Below are positions 1 through 6,733 of a stretch of 6,733 nucleotides of DNA, piece by piece. The stretch is taken from the NCBI GenBank assembly GCA_051955775.1, contig JBQCGJ010000130.1, forward strand, positions 1 to 6,733. The letters run 5' to 3'. Each line of letters starts with the position of its first letter. Position 1 is the first letter of the stretch. The notes beneath the pieces were generated by a model. That model did not search any database. It worked only from the letters and a program-made list of their open reading frames with translations, and was not told the DNA's origin. The translations under genes were made by a program, and so were the position numbers. Source of the DNA: DASUHT01 sp051955775. GTDB lineage: Bacteria > Actinomycetota > Thermoleophilia > Gaiellales > JAICJC01.

Positions 1-391
1 TCAGCTCAGGTGCTCGTCCAGGAAGCGCAGCGCGGGCCCGGCGGCCTGCCGCCAGAAGCCGTCGTCATGGCAGCCGGCGCTGAACATCGTGCGCGGCGCG
101 GGCCGCAGCCGATGTCGACGCCGACGAGGGCGGGGGGTCGCTTCAGCTCGGCCGCGAAGCCGTCCAGATGCAGGTCGAGCACTCCGCCGGCGGTGGTGCC
201 GCGGCCCGGCAGGCAGTACACCGCCGGCACTCGCGAGCCCGGATGATGCCGCTGCGGCAACGCGGCCCCCCGCCCACCGGCTCCTGCACCCAGCGGGAGT
301 GCAGCGTGCCCTTGACGATGGTGGCATTGGAGGCCGCCGGAGGCGGCGATCCCCGCCGCCGCCAGCAGCCGCCCTCGTGTCAGACGGCCAT

Positions 392-395
<4 letters not shown>
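1..395 (-). pseudogene. Degenerate alpha/beta-hydrolase (esterase-like) gene remnant
   Basis: No single frame reads through, but recognisable pieces lie in order in three frames. A signal-like N-terminus (NGRLTRGRLLAAAGIAA, about 392-342) is followed in a second frame by NATIVKGTLHSRWVQEPVG (about 328-272). The first frame then resumes with ALPQRHHPGSRVPAVYCLPG and runs to VGVDIGCG (about 260-102). A third frame holds the C-terminus, FSAGCHDDGFWRQ...RFLDEHLS, with its stop at 3-1. From memory, actinobacterial secreted esterase-like hydrolases have this order, with a His-containing GCHDGxFW near the end. Only about 15 bases separate the VDIGCG and FSAGCH blocks, where intact members carry roughly 100 residues including the nucleophile-serine elbow, so the catalytic centre is gone. 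The usual HG after the first core strand reads PG. No ATG fits the first frame; a CTG at 395-393 overlaps the stop of the upstream reductase gene. One frame change lies near a six-base C/G run at 266-271. Family assignment is moderate; the broken state is well supported, barring assembly errors. Confidence 0.6.
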
Positions 396-1371
<976 letters not shown>

Positions 1372-1375
<4 letters not shown>

Positions 1376-1761
1376 TGCCCCTCCTCGTGTCGCTCGTCCC
1401 AGTCGCCGGCGCTGTCCAGGTAGATGTGCTGCACGACTCGCAGCCCGGTCGGCTCATCGAGGCTGCCGGCGGTGATGGAGATCGTCGGCCGGTCGGCTCG
1501 CGACCAGAACAGGCGGCCCCCGCAGGCGCCGCAGAAACCCCGCCGGGCGCCGTCGTGCTCATGCCAGCGCAGGCCGCCGTCGTCCACAAGCTCGAGGTGC
1601 TCGCGGTCACAGGCGGAGTACGCGGCGGGCCCGCCGTGCGTGCGGCGGCACACGCCGCAGTGGCACACGTGCACGTCCCGCAGCGGCCCCGTCACGCGGT
1701 AGCGCACGGCTCCGCACAGGCAGGCGCCGGTGGCGCGCGGGGTGGACGTTGTCCGGCTCAT
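1372..1761 (-). CDS. GFA/CENP-V-domain zinc protein
   Basis: A small 129-residue protein of the GFA family, named after the glutathione-dependent formaldehyde-activating enzyme. The full zinc-cysteine pattern is present: Cys14 and Cys16 in GACLCGAVRY; Cys33, Cys35 and Cys38 in HVCHCGVCRR; Cys77 and Cys80 in FCGACGGRLFW. These ligate a structural and a more exposed Zn in the family. The C-terminal ITAGSLDEP block is also typical. Most GFA-fold proteins have no proven reaction, and high-GC actinobacteria usually use mycothiol rather than glutathione, so formaldehyde-glutathione chemistry should not be assumed. The ATG at 1761 is preceded directly by an in-frame TGA, so no earlier start exists in this frame; no clear Shine-Dalgarno is seen. 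It starts 46 bases after the hydroxyacid dehydrogenase stop and overlaps the aldo/keto reductase by four bases, suggesting those two are made together. Confidence 0.9.
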
Positions 1762-1770
1762 TCAGGCCAG

Positions 1771-1799
1771 GGTAGCGGTGCCCCATCACCGCCGGTACC
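1771..1799 (-). other. Possible intergenic hairpin before the GFA-fold gene
   Basis: Read on the - strand, the gap between the hydroxyacid dehydrogenase and the GFA-fold gene can fold into GCGGTG / CACCGC with a six-base ATGGGG loop. A three-base bulge then leads to a further GGTA / TACC pairing. A competing near-perfect inverted repeat, CGGTACC-C-GGTACCG, lies at 1793-1807. No T tract follows, so it is not a standard intrinsic terminator. It could reduce read-through, protect an mRNA end or be an operator. In GC-rich DNA such pairings also arise by chance. Confidence 0.3.
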
Positions 1800-1807
1800 C
1801 GGTACCG

Positions 1808-2794
1808 TCACGCTTCTGTAACGGCCACCGCCGGCAGCGGGATCGGAGTCAGCGGCGGCTCGCCGGCAAGCACCGCCAGCGCGTTGCGGGCGGCCAGCAC
1901 GCCCATCGCGGTGCGCGTCTCCACCGTGGCCGATCCCAGGTGCGGCAGCAGCACCGCGTTCTCGAGACCCAGCAGGCCGGGGTGCACCTCCGGCTCACGC
2001 TCGAACACGTCCAGCCCGGCGCCGGCGATGACGCCCGTGCGCAGCGCGTCGACCAGCGCCTGCTCATCGACGACCGGGCCGCGCGTGGTGTTCACCAGGT
2101 ACGCCGCCGGGCGCATCAGCCGCAGCCGCCGCTCGTCGATCAGGTGGTGCGTGTCCGGCGTCAGTGGGCAGTGCAGCGACACCACGTCGGACATGCCGAG
2201 CAGCTCGTCCAGCGATGCCATGTAGGTCGCATCCAGCTCCTGCTCGATCCCCGGATCCGCCCGCCGGCGGCCCGTGTACGCGACCCGCATCCCGAACGCC
2301 CGCGCCCGGCGCGCCGTGGCCGTCCCGATCTGCCCCAGGCCGACGATGCCCAGCAGCTTGTCCTGCAGGCCCGCGCCCAGCATGAAGAACATGCTCCACG
2401 ACCAGGTCTGACCGCTTCGCACCAGCCGTTCGCCCTCGCCCAGCCGGCGGGTCGTCATGAGCACGAGCGAGAACGCCAGGTCGGCGGTGGCCTCGGTCAA
2501 AACGCCCGGCGTATTGGTCGCGATCACGCCGCGCTCGGCGCATGCTGGGACGTCGATGTTGTCGTACCCCACCGCGACGTTCGCCACGACCCGGAGCTGT
2601 GGCCCGGCGGCGTCCAGGAACGCGCTATCCACACGGTCGTGAAGCAGGGTGACGACGGCGTCGGCGCCGGCCACCGCGGGGTACAGCTCGGCGGTGCTCA
2701 TCGGCCGGTCGTGCGGCGAGAGCCACACCTCGTGCTCGGCGTGCAGGAGCTCGAGCGCGGGCTCAGGGATGCGGCGGGTGACGACGATCCTCAC
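1808..2794 (-). CDS. D-2-hydroxyacid dehydrogenase, glyoxylate/hydroxypyruvate reductase type
   Basis: A 328-residue cytoplasmic dehydrogenase that interconverts 2-oxo acids and D-2-hydroxy acids. The catalytic triad is Arg238 (NTTRGPVVDE), Glu267 (DVFEREPEV) and His285 (LPHLGSAT); the Arg-Glu spacing of 29 matches the 3-phosphoglycerate dehydrogenase family. The Rossmann dinucleotide motif is GLGQIG at 152-157. The basic cluster GRRR (175-178) after the second Rossmann strand suggests NADPH over NADH. The block VANVAVGYDNIDVPACAERG and the MLGAGLQDK region resemble glyoxylate reductase/D-glycerate dehydrogenase, so glyoxylate or hydroxypyruvate are candidate substrates. The start is GTG, overlapping the aminotransferase stop as GTGA, with GGAG at 2803-2800; an in-frame extension further upstream is only read-through in the wrong frame of the aminotransferase. 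Coupling to an aminotransferase suggests that it reduces the 2-oxo acid made there. Exact specificity is unproven. Confidence 0.92.
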   Translation of the reverse strand: MRIVVTRRIPEPALELLHAEHEVWLSPHDRPMSTAELYPAVAGADAVVTLLHDRVDSAFLDAAGPQLRVVANVAVGYDNIDVPACAERGVIATNTPGVLTEATADLAFSLVLMTTRRLGEGERLVRSGQTWSWSMFFMLGAGLQDKLLGIVGLGQIGTATARRARAFGMRVAYTGRRRADPGIEQELDATYMASLDELLGMSDVVSLHCPLTPDTHHLIDERRLRLMRPAAYLVNTTRGPVVDEQALVDALRTGVIAGAGLDVFEREPEVHPGLLGLENAVLLPHLGSATVETRTAMGVLAARNALAVLAGEPPLTPIPLPAVAVTEA

Positions 2795-3978
2795 GAGTGC
2801 TCCGCCGCGATGGGCGCGCGCTCCAGCAGGCCGCGCATTGCGGCGGCAGCGGCCTCCAGGTTCTCGATCGAGTTCGCGTACGACAGCCGCAGGTAGCCGG
2901 CGCCGTGGCTGCCGAAGTCGGTGCCGGCCAGCACCGCCACTCCGGCCTCGTCCAGCAGGCGGTCGGCCAGGTCGCGTTCCGAGAGCCCCGTGCCGGTCAC
3001 GTTGGGGAAGGCGTAGAAGGCCCCCCGCGGCATCACGCAGGACACGCCGGGGAGCTCGTTCAGGCGGCCGACCAGCACACCGCGGCGGCGCGAGAACTCG
3101 GCGATCATCGCGTCGACCTCGTCGCGCGGGCCGATCAGCGCCTCTACGCCGGCGTGCTGAACGGCTGGAGCCGTGCAGGCCGCGGAGTTGATCAGGAAGC
3201 GGGTCAGCGGCTCGACCAGCACCTGCGGCACGGCTGCGTAGCCCAGCCGCCATCCGCACATCGCGAACGTCTTCGAGAAGCCCTCCAGCAGGATCGTGCG
3301 CTGCAGCATCCCGTGATGCGAGGCGATCGAGTCGTGACGTCCGTCATACAGCAGCTCGGAGTACACCTCGTCGGACAGCACGAAGCAGTCGTGCCCGGCC
3401 AGCACGCGGGCGATGTCGTCATGCAGCGCCGAGTCGATCGCTCCCCCGGTGGGGTTTGCGGGGGTGTTCAGGATGACCAGCTTGGTGCGCGTCGTGAGCC
3501 GCTCGGCGAGATCGTCGGCCGTGAACGCGAAGCCGCGCTCCTCGACGATCGGCAGCGGCACCGGTGTGGCCCCGGCGAAGCGGATCGCAGACTCGTAGAT
3601 CGGATAGCCCGGATCGGGGTAGATCACCTCGTCGCCCGGGTTGCAGGTGGCCAGCACGCCGAAGAACAGGAACCATTTGGCGCCGGGCGACACCAGCACC
3701 TGCGCCGCATCCACCGGGATGCGGCGGGTTCGCGCGAGGTGCTCGGCGGCGGCCTCGCGCAGCATCGGCAGGCCGGCCGAGGGGCAGTAGTGGGTGTGGC
3801 CGTCGCGCAGCGCGCGCACGCCCGCCTCCACGATGTGGCCGGGCGTCGGGAAGTCCGGCTCGCCGATCTCCAGGTGGATGATCTCGCGGCCCTGCGCCTC
3901 CAGCGCGCGCGCCCGCGCCAGCACCTCGAAGGCCCGCTCCGTGCCCAGCCGCTCCAGACTCGCCGCAGGGGCCGGCAT
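2791..3978 (-). CDS. Class I/II PLP-dependent aminotransferase
   Basis: A 395-residue fold-type I aminotransferase that moves an amino group between an amino acid and a 2-oxo acid using pyridoxal phosphate. The PLP lysine is Lys236 in EGFSKTFAMCGWRLGY. Asn175 (NTPANPTGG), Asp203 and Tyr206 (LSDEVYSE) are the usual ring contacts, and Arg364 (YLRLSYANS) is placed to bind the substrate alpha-carboxylate. IHLEIGEPDFPTP (34-46) and HYCPSAGLPMLREA (63-76) are the N-terminal substrate-side blocks of the aspartate/aromatic aminotransferase subgroup I-gamma. Length is normal. The ATG shares one base with the methyltransferase stop (TGATG), with GGGAG at 3987-3983 just upstream. The coupling to a corrinoid methyltransferase upstream and a 2-oxo-acid reductase downstream suggests catabolism of an amine or amino acid released by demethylation. 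The amino donor cannot be read from the sequence. Confidence 0.93.
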   Translation of the reverse strand: MPAPAASLERLGTERAFEVLARARALEAQGREIIHLEIGEPDFPTPGHIVEAGVRALRDGHTHYCPSAGLPMLREAAAEHLARTRRIPVDAAQVLVSPGAKWFLFFGVLATCNPGDEVIYPDPGYPIYESAIRFAGATPVPLPIVEERGFAFTADDLAERLTTRTKLVILNTPANPTGGAIDSALHDDIARVLAGHDCFVLSDEVYSELLYDGRHDSIASHHGMLQRTILLEGFSKTFAMCGWRLGYAAVPQVLVEPLTRFLINSAACTAPAVQHAGVEALIGPRDEVDAMIAEFSRRRGVLVGRLNELPGVSCVMPRGAFYAFPNVTGTGLSERDLADRLLDEAGVAVLAGTDFGSHGAGYLRLSYANSIENLEAAAAAMRGLLERAPIAAEHS

Positions 3979-5417
3979 CAGTCTCCCAGCTCCACGCGGC
4001 GGCGGTCGACGAACTCGCGCAGCTCCGCCTCGACGGCCGGATCGAGCGGCGGCTGCTCGTAGTTCTCCAGCGTCTGCCGCCAGATGTGGGACGCGCGCGC
4101 CGTGGCGTCCTCGCCGCCCCGCCGCTGCCAGCGCTCGAAGTTGTCGGTCGACGACAGCAGGGGCCGGTAGAAGCACGTGCGGAACCGCTCCAGGGTGTGG
4201 GCAGCGCCGAGGAAATGGCCGCCGTGCCCGACCTCCTGGTGGGCGCCGTAGGCGAGGCTGTCCTCGTCCACCTCCAGTGGGGTGAACTCCTCCCTCAGCA
4301 TGCGCAGGATCTCGAGGTCGACGATGAACTTCTCGTAGCAGCTGACCAGGCCGGATTCCAGCCAGCCGGCAGCGTGCATGACGAAGTTGGCCCCCGCCAG
4401 GAACGTCGGCAGCATCGTCATCAGCGCCTCGTACGCGGCCTGCGCATCGGTCGTCTGGCTGGCCGTCAGCCCGCCCCCCGAGCGCCACGGCAGGCCGAAC
4501 CGGCGGGCGATCTGGCCGGTGCAGAAGAGGCCCAGCGCCGACTCCGGCGTGCCGAAGCTGGGGGAGCCCGACTGCAGGTCGGTATTGGACAGGAACGAGC
4601 CGAACACCACGGGGCAACCCGGCCTGACCGCCTGCGCGAGGGCGATCCCGGCCAGCCCTTCGGCCATCTGCTGGACGAGGGTCGCGGGCACCGTGACCGG
4701 CGACATGGCGCCCATCAGCAGGAAGGGCGTGATCACGACCGGCTGGCCGGCCCGCACGTACTCCAGCATGGCCGACAGCATGCGGTCGTCGTAGCGAAGC
4801 GGTGAGTTGACGTTGATCAGCGAGATCACAACGGGCTCGCGTTCGATCGACTCCCTCCCGCCGTGCACGATCTCGCACATGCGGATGGTGTCCGCCGCGT
4901 TCGGGCCGGAGGTGACCGACCCCATGTGCGGCTTGTCGGACAGCGTTTGCAGTGCGTACACCATGTCCAGATGGCGGGAGTCGAGCGGCCGGTCGCCGGG
5001 CTCGCAGATCGTGCCGCCGGGCGTGTCCAGCTCGTCGAATGCCTGGCTCAGCCTGACCAGGTTCTCGAAGTCGGCCATGGTGGCCTCGCGGCGCACGTCC
5101 CCCTCGCGCACGAACGGGCATCCGTACACGGCTCCGAAGGCCATGCTGTCTCCGCCCACCGTGAGCGTCTTCTCCGGGTTCCGGGCGCGCAGCGTGAACT
5201 CGCGCGGGGCCAGCCCGACCTGCTCCACGACCCAGTCGGGGTCGAAGTACACCGTCGCGTCCTCGGTTCTGCAGCCGGCTGCGCGCAGGATCTCGACCGC
5301 CTCCGGGAGCAGGAACTCCACCCCGATCTCCGACACGATTCTGCGCCAGCCGCGATCGAGCGTCTCCATCGCCTGCTCGGACAGGATCTCGTACCGGGGC
5401 ATCGTGTTCCGAAACAT
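3978..5417 (-). CDS. Trimethylamine methyltransferase (MttB) family protein, non-pyrrolysine
   Basis: A 479-residue protein of the MttB/COG5598 family, whose members transfer a methyl group from a methylated amine to the cobalt of a partner corrinoid protein. Recognisable stretches include GGDSMAFGAVYGCPFV (88-103), MGSVTSGPNAADT (165-177), INVNSPLRYDDRML (201-214), the GGGLTASQTTDAQAAYE region (314-330) and the C-terminal GHGGHFLGAAHTLERFR (398-412). The frame is open throughout with no amber codon, so unlike methanogen MttB it needs no pyrrolysine. Characterised non-Pyl relatives use glycine betaine (MtgB), proline betaine (MtpB), carnitine (MtcB) or gamma-butyrobetaine (MtyB), which makes a quaternary amine the most likely substrate. 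The ATG at 5417 has GGAG at 5426-5423 with five-base spacing; an internal ATG at 5402 is less likely. It leads the left operon, is divergent from iclR and the corrinoid protein gene, and should work with the latter. Confidence 0.92.
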   Translation of the reverse strand: MFRNTMPRYEILSEQAMETLDRGWRRIVSEIGVEFLLPEAVEILRAAGCRTEDATVYFDPDWVVEQVGLAPREFTLRARNPEKTLTVGGDSMAFGAVYGCPFVREGDVRREATMADFENLVRLSQAFDELDTPGGTICEPGDRPLDSRHLDMVYALQTLSDKPHMGSVTSGPNAADTIRMCEIVHGGRESIEREPVVISLINVNSPLRYDDRMLSAMLEYVRAGQPVVITPFLLMGAMSPVTVPATLVQQMAEGLAGIALAQAVRPGCPVVFGSFLSNTDLQSGSPSFGTPESALGLFCTGQIARRFGLPWRSGGGLTASQTTDAQAAYEALMTMLPTFLAGANFVMHAAGWLESGLVSCYEKFIVDLEILRMLREEFTPLEVDEDSLAYGAHQEVGHGGHFLGAAHTLERFRTCFYRPLLSSTDNFERWQRRGGEDATARASHIWRQTLENYEQPPLDPAVEAELREFVDRRRVELGD

Positions 5418-5422
5418 GCGTT

Positions 5423-5426
5423 CTCC
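5423..5426 (-). promoter_or_regulatory. Shine-Dalgarno site of the MttB-family gene
   Basis: GGAG on the - strand, five bases before the ATG at 5417. It supports the upstream ATG over the in-frame ATG at 5402. Confidence 0.65.
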
Positions 5427-5436
5427 GAGGTGTCGC

Positions 5437-5466
5437 TTGACGGGTGGCTGCTCGCGTCCGTATGAT
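5437..5466 (+). promoter_or_regulatory. Sigma70-type promoter for iclR
   Basis: TTGACG (5437-5442) and TATGAT (5461-5466) match the -35 and -10 consensus at five of six bases each, with an 18-base spacer. Transcription would start near 5473, giving a leader of about 47 bases before the iclR ATG. The -35 lies within the leader of the divergent methyltransferase gene. No equally good promoter was found for the - strand; its start must lie in the same 100-base region. Confidence 0.6.
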
Positions 5467-5478
5467 CCGTATTGCGAA
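5466..5478. promoter_or_regulatory. Candidate IclR operator, site 1
   Basis: TCCGTATTGCGAA is an imperfect inverted repeat centred at 5472 (four of six arm positions pair). It begins at the last base of the iclR -10 box and spans the predicted transcription start. It resembles the TTCCGCA-N-TGCGGAA type of site that I recall for IclR-family proteins, and shares TCC..ATTG.G with site 2. Binding here would block RNA polymerase, consistent with autorepression. Confidence 0.45.
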
Positions 5479-5486
5479 ACAAGTGT

Positions 5487-5499
5487 TCCACATTGTGGG
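5487..5499. promoter_or_regulatory. Candidate IclR operator, site 2
   Basis: The core CCACATTGTGG (5488-5498) is a perfect inverted repeat with a one-base centre at 5493. It lies 21 bp, about two helical turns, from the centre of site 1, so two IclR dimers could bind on the same face of the DNA. It falls in the iclR leader and upstream of, or within, the expected methyltransferase promoter. An 8-bp palindrome ATTGCAAT (5504-5511) follows but does not share the motif. Confidence 0.5.
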
Positions 5500-5519
5500 C
5501 CTGATTGCAATTGTCCAGC

Positions 5520-6284
5520 ATGCATACCGGAAGTCAGTCGATCGATCGGGCCGCCCAGATCCTGGTGGCGGTGGCCGACAGCCGTGACGGCATGAGCGTC
5601 GGCGAGCTGGTGGAGCGCACGGACCTGCCCAAGAGCACCGTGTCGCGGCTGGTGGCGGCGCTGGAGCGGAATGCGCTCGTGCAGCGCGACACCGTCCGCG
5701 GACGGCTGCGCCCGGGGCCGGTGCTGATGCGGCTGGCCCGCCGCGGCGTGCCCGACCGCGACCTGGTCGAGCTGTGCGCGCCTGCCATGCAGCGCCTCGC
5801 CGACGCCAGCGGGGAGACGATCAACCTGGGCGTTCCCGCGCCGTTCGGGGTGGAGCATCTGAGCCAGGTCGACGGCCGCCATTTCCTCGGCTCGACCAAC
5901 TGGATGGGCCGCCTCGTCCCGCACCACTGCACCGCATCGGGCAGGGTGTTCCTGGCCTACGGCGCGGTGCGCATGCCGTCCGGGCGGCTGCCCGGGCTGA
6001 CGGCCGACACCATCACCGACCCGGCGTTGCTGGAGCTCGAGCTGGCGCGCGTGCGGGCCGACGGATACGCCGTCGTCGCCGGCGAGCTGGAGCCCGGGCT
6101 GGTGGCGCTGGCGGCGCCCGTGCGCGACGGAGGTGGCGACACGCTCGGCGCGCTGTCCGTGTCCGGGCCGGAGAGCAGGCTGCCTGCGGCGCGTGTGCGC
6201 GAGCTTGCAGCGATCATGTTGGAGGAGGCCGGGGAGGTCTCGGCCCGTCTGGGCCACCGTACGACCAAGCGAGGAGCCGCATGA
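5520..6284 (+). CDS. IclR-family transcriptional regulator
   Basis: A 254-residue DNA-binding regulator with the two IclR domains. The N-terminal winged helix-turn-helix (about 5-65) opens with the family's GSQSIDRAAQIL and has the recognition segment VGELVERTDLPKSTVSRLVAALE. The C-terminal effector domain (about 80-245) carries the family block LVPHHCTASGRVFLAY (132-147) and the DGYAVVAGELEPGLVALAAPV region (181-201). The ligand is unknown; a methylated amine or its product is plausible. In-frame TTG codons at 5505 and 5511 could extend it by up to five residues, but the ATG gives the usual family N-terminus. No Shine-Dalgarno is evident before the ATG. It is divergent from the methyltransferase operon, overlaps the corrinoid protein gene by four bases (ATGA), and probably controls both directions through the sites at 5466-5499. 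Confidence 0.93.
   Translation: MHTGSQSIDRAAQILVAVADSRDGMSVGELVERTDLPKSTVSRLVAALERNALVQRDTVRGRLRPGPVLMRLARRGVPDRDLVELCAPAMQRLADASGETINLGVPAPFGVEHLSQVDGRHFLGSTNWMGRLVPHHCTASGRVFLAYGAVRMPSGRLPGLTADTITDPALLELELARVRADGYAVVAGELEPGLVALAAPVRDGGGDTLGALSVSGPESRLPAARVRELAAIMLEEAGEVSARLGHRTTKRGAA
6271..6276 (+). promoter_or_regulatory. Shine-Dalgarno site of the corrinoid protein gene
   Basis: GAGGAG, four bases before the ATG at 6281 and inside the last codons of iclR. It fixes the start and indicates translation coupled to iclR. Confidence 0.75.
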
Positions 6285-6733
6285 CACACGACGAGATCCT
6301 GCAGGGCCTGTACGAGCAGACCCTGGTCGGAAACGCCCCGGTGGTGAAGGAGCTGACCGAGCAGGGCCTGGCCGACAACATGGATCCCGAGAAGATGCTG
6401 TACGACGCGCTGATCCCGTCTCTGGAGGAGGTGGGGGCGCGGTTCGAGCGGGGCGATTACTTCGTGCCGGAGATGCTGATCGCCGCCCGCGCCATGCAGG
6501 GCGCGCTGGACATCCTGCGCCCACTGCTGGCCGAGACCGGAGCCAAGTCGATCGGCACGGTCGTGATCGGCACCGTCAAGGGCGACGTGCACGACATCGG
6601 CAAGAACCTGGTCAACATCATGCTCGAGGGCGCAGGCTTCACCGTGATCGACCTGGGCGTCAACGTGGCCCCGGAGACGTTCGTGGCCCAGATCCAGGAG
6701 CACAGTCCGGACGTGGTCGGATTCTCGGCCTTC
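6281..6733 (+). CDS. Corrinoid methyltransferase protein (MttC/MtgC-like), partial
   Basis: The first 151 residues of a cobalamin-binding methyl carrier; the family is usually about 210 residues, so roughly 60 are missing beyond the window. Residues 1-85 form the helical cap (B12-binding_2, methionine-synthase type), including LIPSLEEVGARFERGDYFVPEMLIAARAM-like text around 44-72. From about 88 the Rossmann cobalamin domain begins with IGTVVIGTVKGDVHDIGKNLV. Its DxHxxG motif at 102-107 supplies His104, the lower cobalt ligand, and LEGAGFTVIDLGVNV is the next family block. The SxL motif starts at the cut (GFSAF). It accepts a methyl group from a substrate methyltransferase, here presumably the divergent MttB-family protein, and passes it to a second methyltransferase, often to tetrahydrofolate, probably encoded further right. 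The ATG overlaps the iclR stop. Confidence 0.93.
   Translation, partial: MTHDEILQGLYEQTLVGNAPVVKELTEQGLADNMDPEKMLYDALIPSLEEVGARFERGDYFVPEMLIAARAMQGALDILRPLLAETGAKSIGTVVIGTVKGDVHDIGKNLVNIMLEGAGFTVIDLGVNVAPETFVAQIQEHSPDVVGFSAF

Noticed and set aside
1808..3259. A 483-residue version of the hydroxyacid dehydrogenase
   Set aside because: The extra N-terminal part is a shifted reading of the aminotransferase; the GTG at 2794 gives the normal family N-terminus and has GGAG upstream.
1730..4062. Long + strand open frames (1730-2896, 2797-4062)
   Set aside because: They are rich in Arg, His, Gln and Ala without recognisable motifs, and lie opposite genes with intact catalytic residues.
3978..5417. 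Pyrrolysine (in-frame TAG) in the MttB-family gene
   Set aside because: The frame is open from start to stop with no amber codon, so no pyrrolysine reading is needed.
2791..5493. A 900-residue - strand open frame
   Set aside because: Only its last 395 codons (from 3978) are the aminotransferase. The rest is an Arg/Ala/Gly-rich out-of-frame reading of the MttB-family gene, as happens in GC-rich DNA.
5505..5519. TTG starts for iclR at 5505 or 5511
   Set aside because: Each adds only a few residues without family resemblance; the ATG at 5520 yields the usual IclR N-terminus.
3978..6524. An 848-residue - strand open frame suggesting a fusion
   Set aside because: The part beyond 5417 is antisense to iclR and the corrinoid gene and looks like no family; a good ribosome site sits before the ATG at 5417.

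Overview
The window is GC-rich with G/C at most third codon positions, almost fully coding, and its genes overlap by one to four bases. This fits a high-GC actinobacterium-like genome, possibly a Thermoleophilia or Rubrobacter-type soil lineage. That placement is an inference from composition and gene content; no rRNA, tRNA or marker gene is present to confirm it.

Layout. A divergent control region of about 100 bases (5418-5519) splits the window. To its right, on the + strand, lie an IclR-family regulator (5520-6284) and, overlapping it by 4 bases, a corrinoid (B12-carrying) methyltransferase protein cut off by the window edge (6281 onward). To its left, on the - strand, a tight gene series begins with a trimethylamine methyltransferase (MttB)-family protein without pyrrolysine (3978-5417). 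A class I/II PLP aminotransferase (2791-3978) and a D-2-hydroxyacid dehydrogenase of the glyoxylate/hydroxypyruvate reductase type (1808-2794, GTG start) follow. After a 46-base gap come a GFA/CENP-V-fold zinc protein (1372-1761) and an aldo/keto reductase (392-1375). Last is a broken alpha/beta-hydrolase-like gene (about 1-395) spread over three reading frames and lacking its middle.

How the genes may work together. The MttB-like protein and the corrinoid protein are the two classical halves of a corrinoid methyl-transfer system: the first takes a methyl group from a quaternary amine, the second carries it on cobalt. The aminotransferase and hydroxyacid dehydrogenase, translationally coupled to the methyltransferase, could turn an amino-acid product into a 2-oxo acid and then a 2-hydroxy acid. 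The GFA protein and aldo/keto reductase could deal with aldehyde or C1 by-products, but this is weaker because a gap with a possible hairpin separates them. The control region holds a good sigma70-type promoter for iclR and two similar imperfect inverted repeats with centres 21 bp apart, one overlapping the promoter -10/start region. This suggests that the IclR protein regulates itself and probably the divergent methyltransferase operon. The substrate cannot be read from the sequence. The most interesting point is the pairing of a non-pyrrolysine MttB-like demethylation module with a transamination/reduction pair under one regulator.
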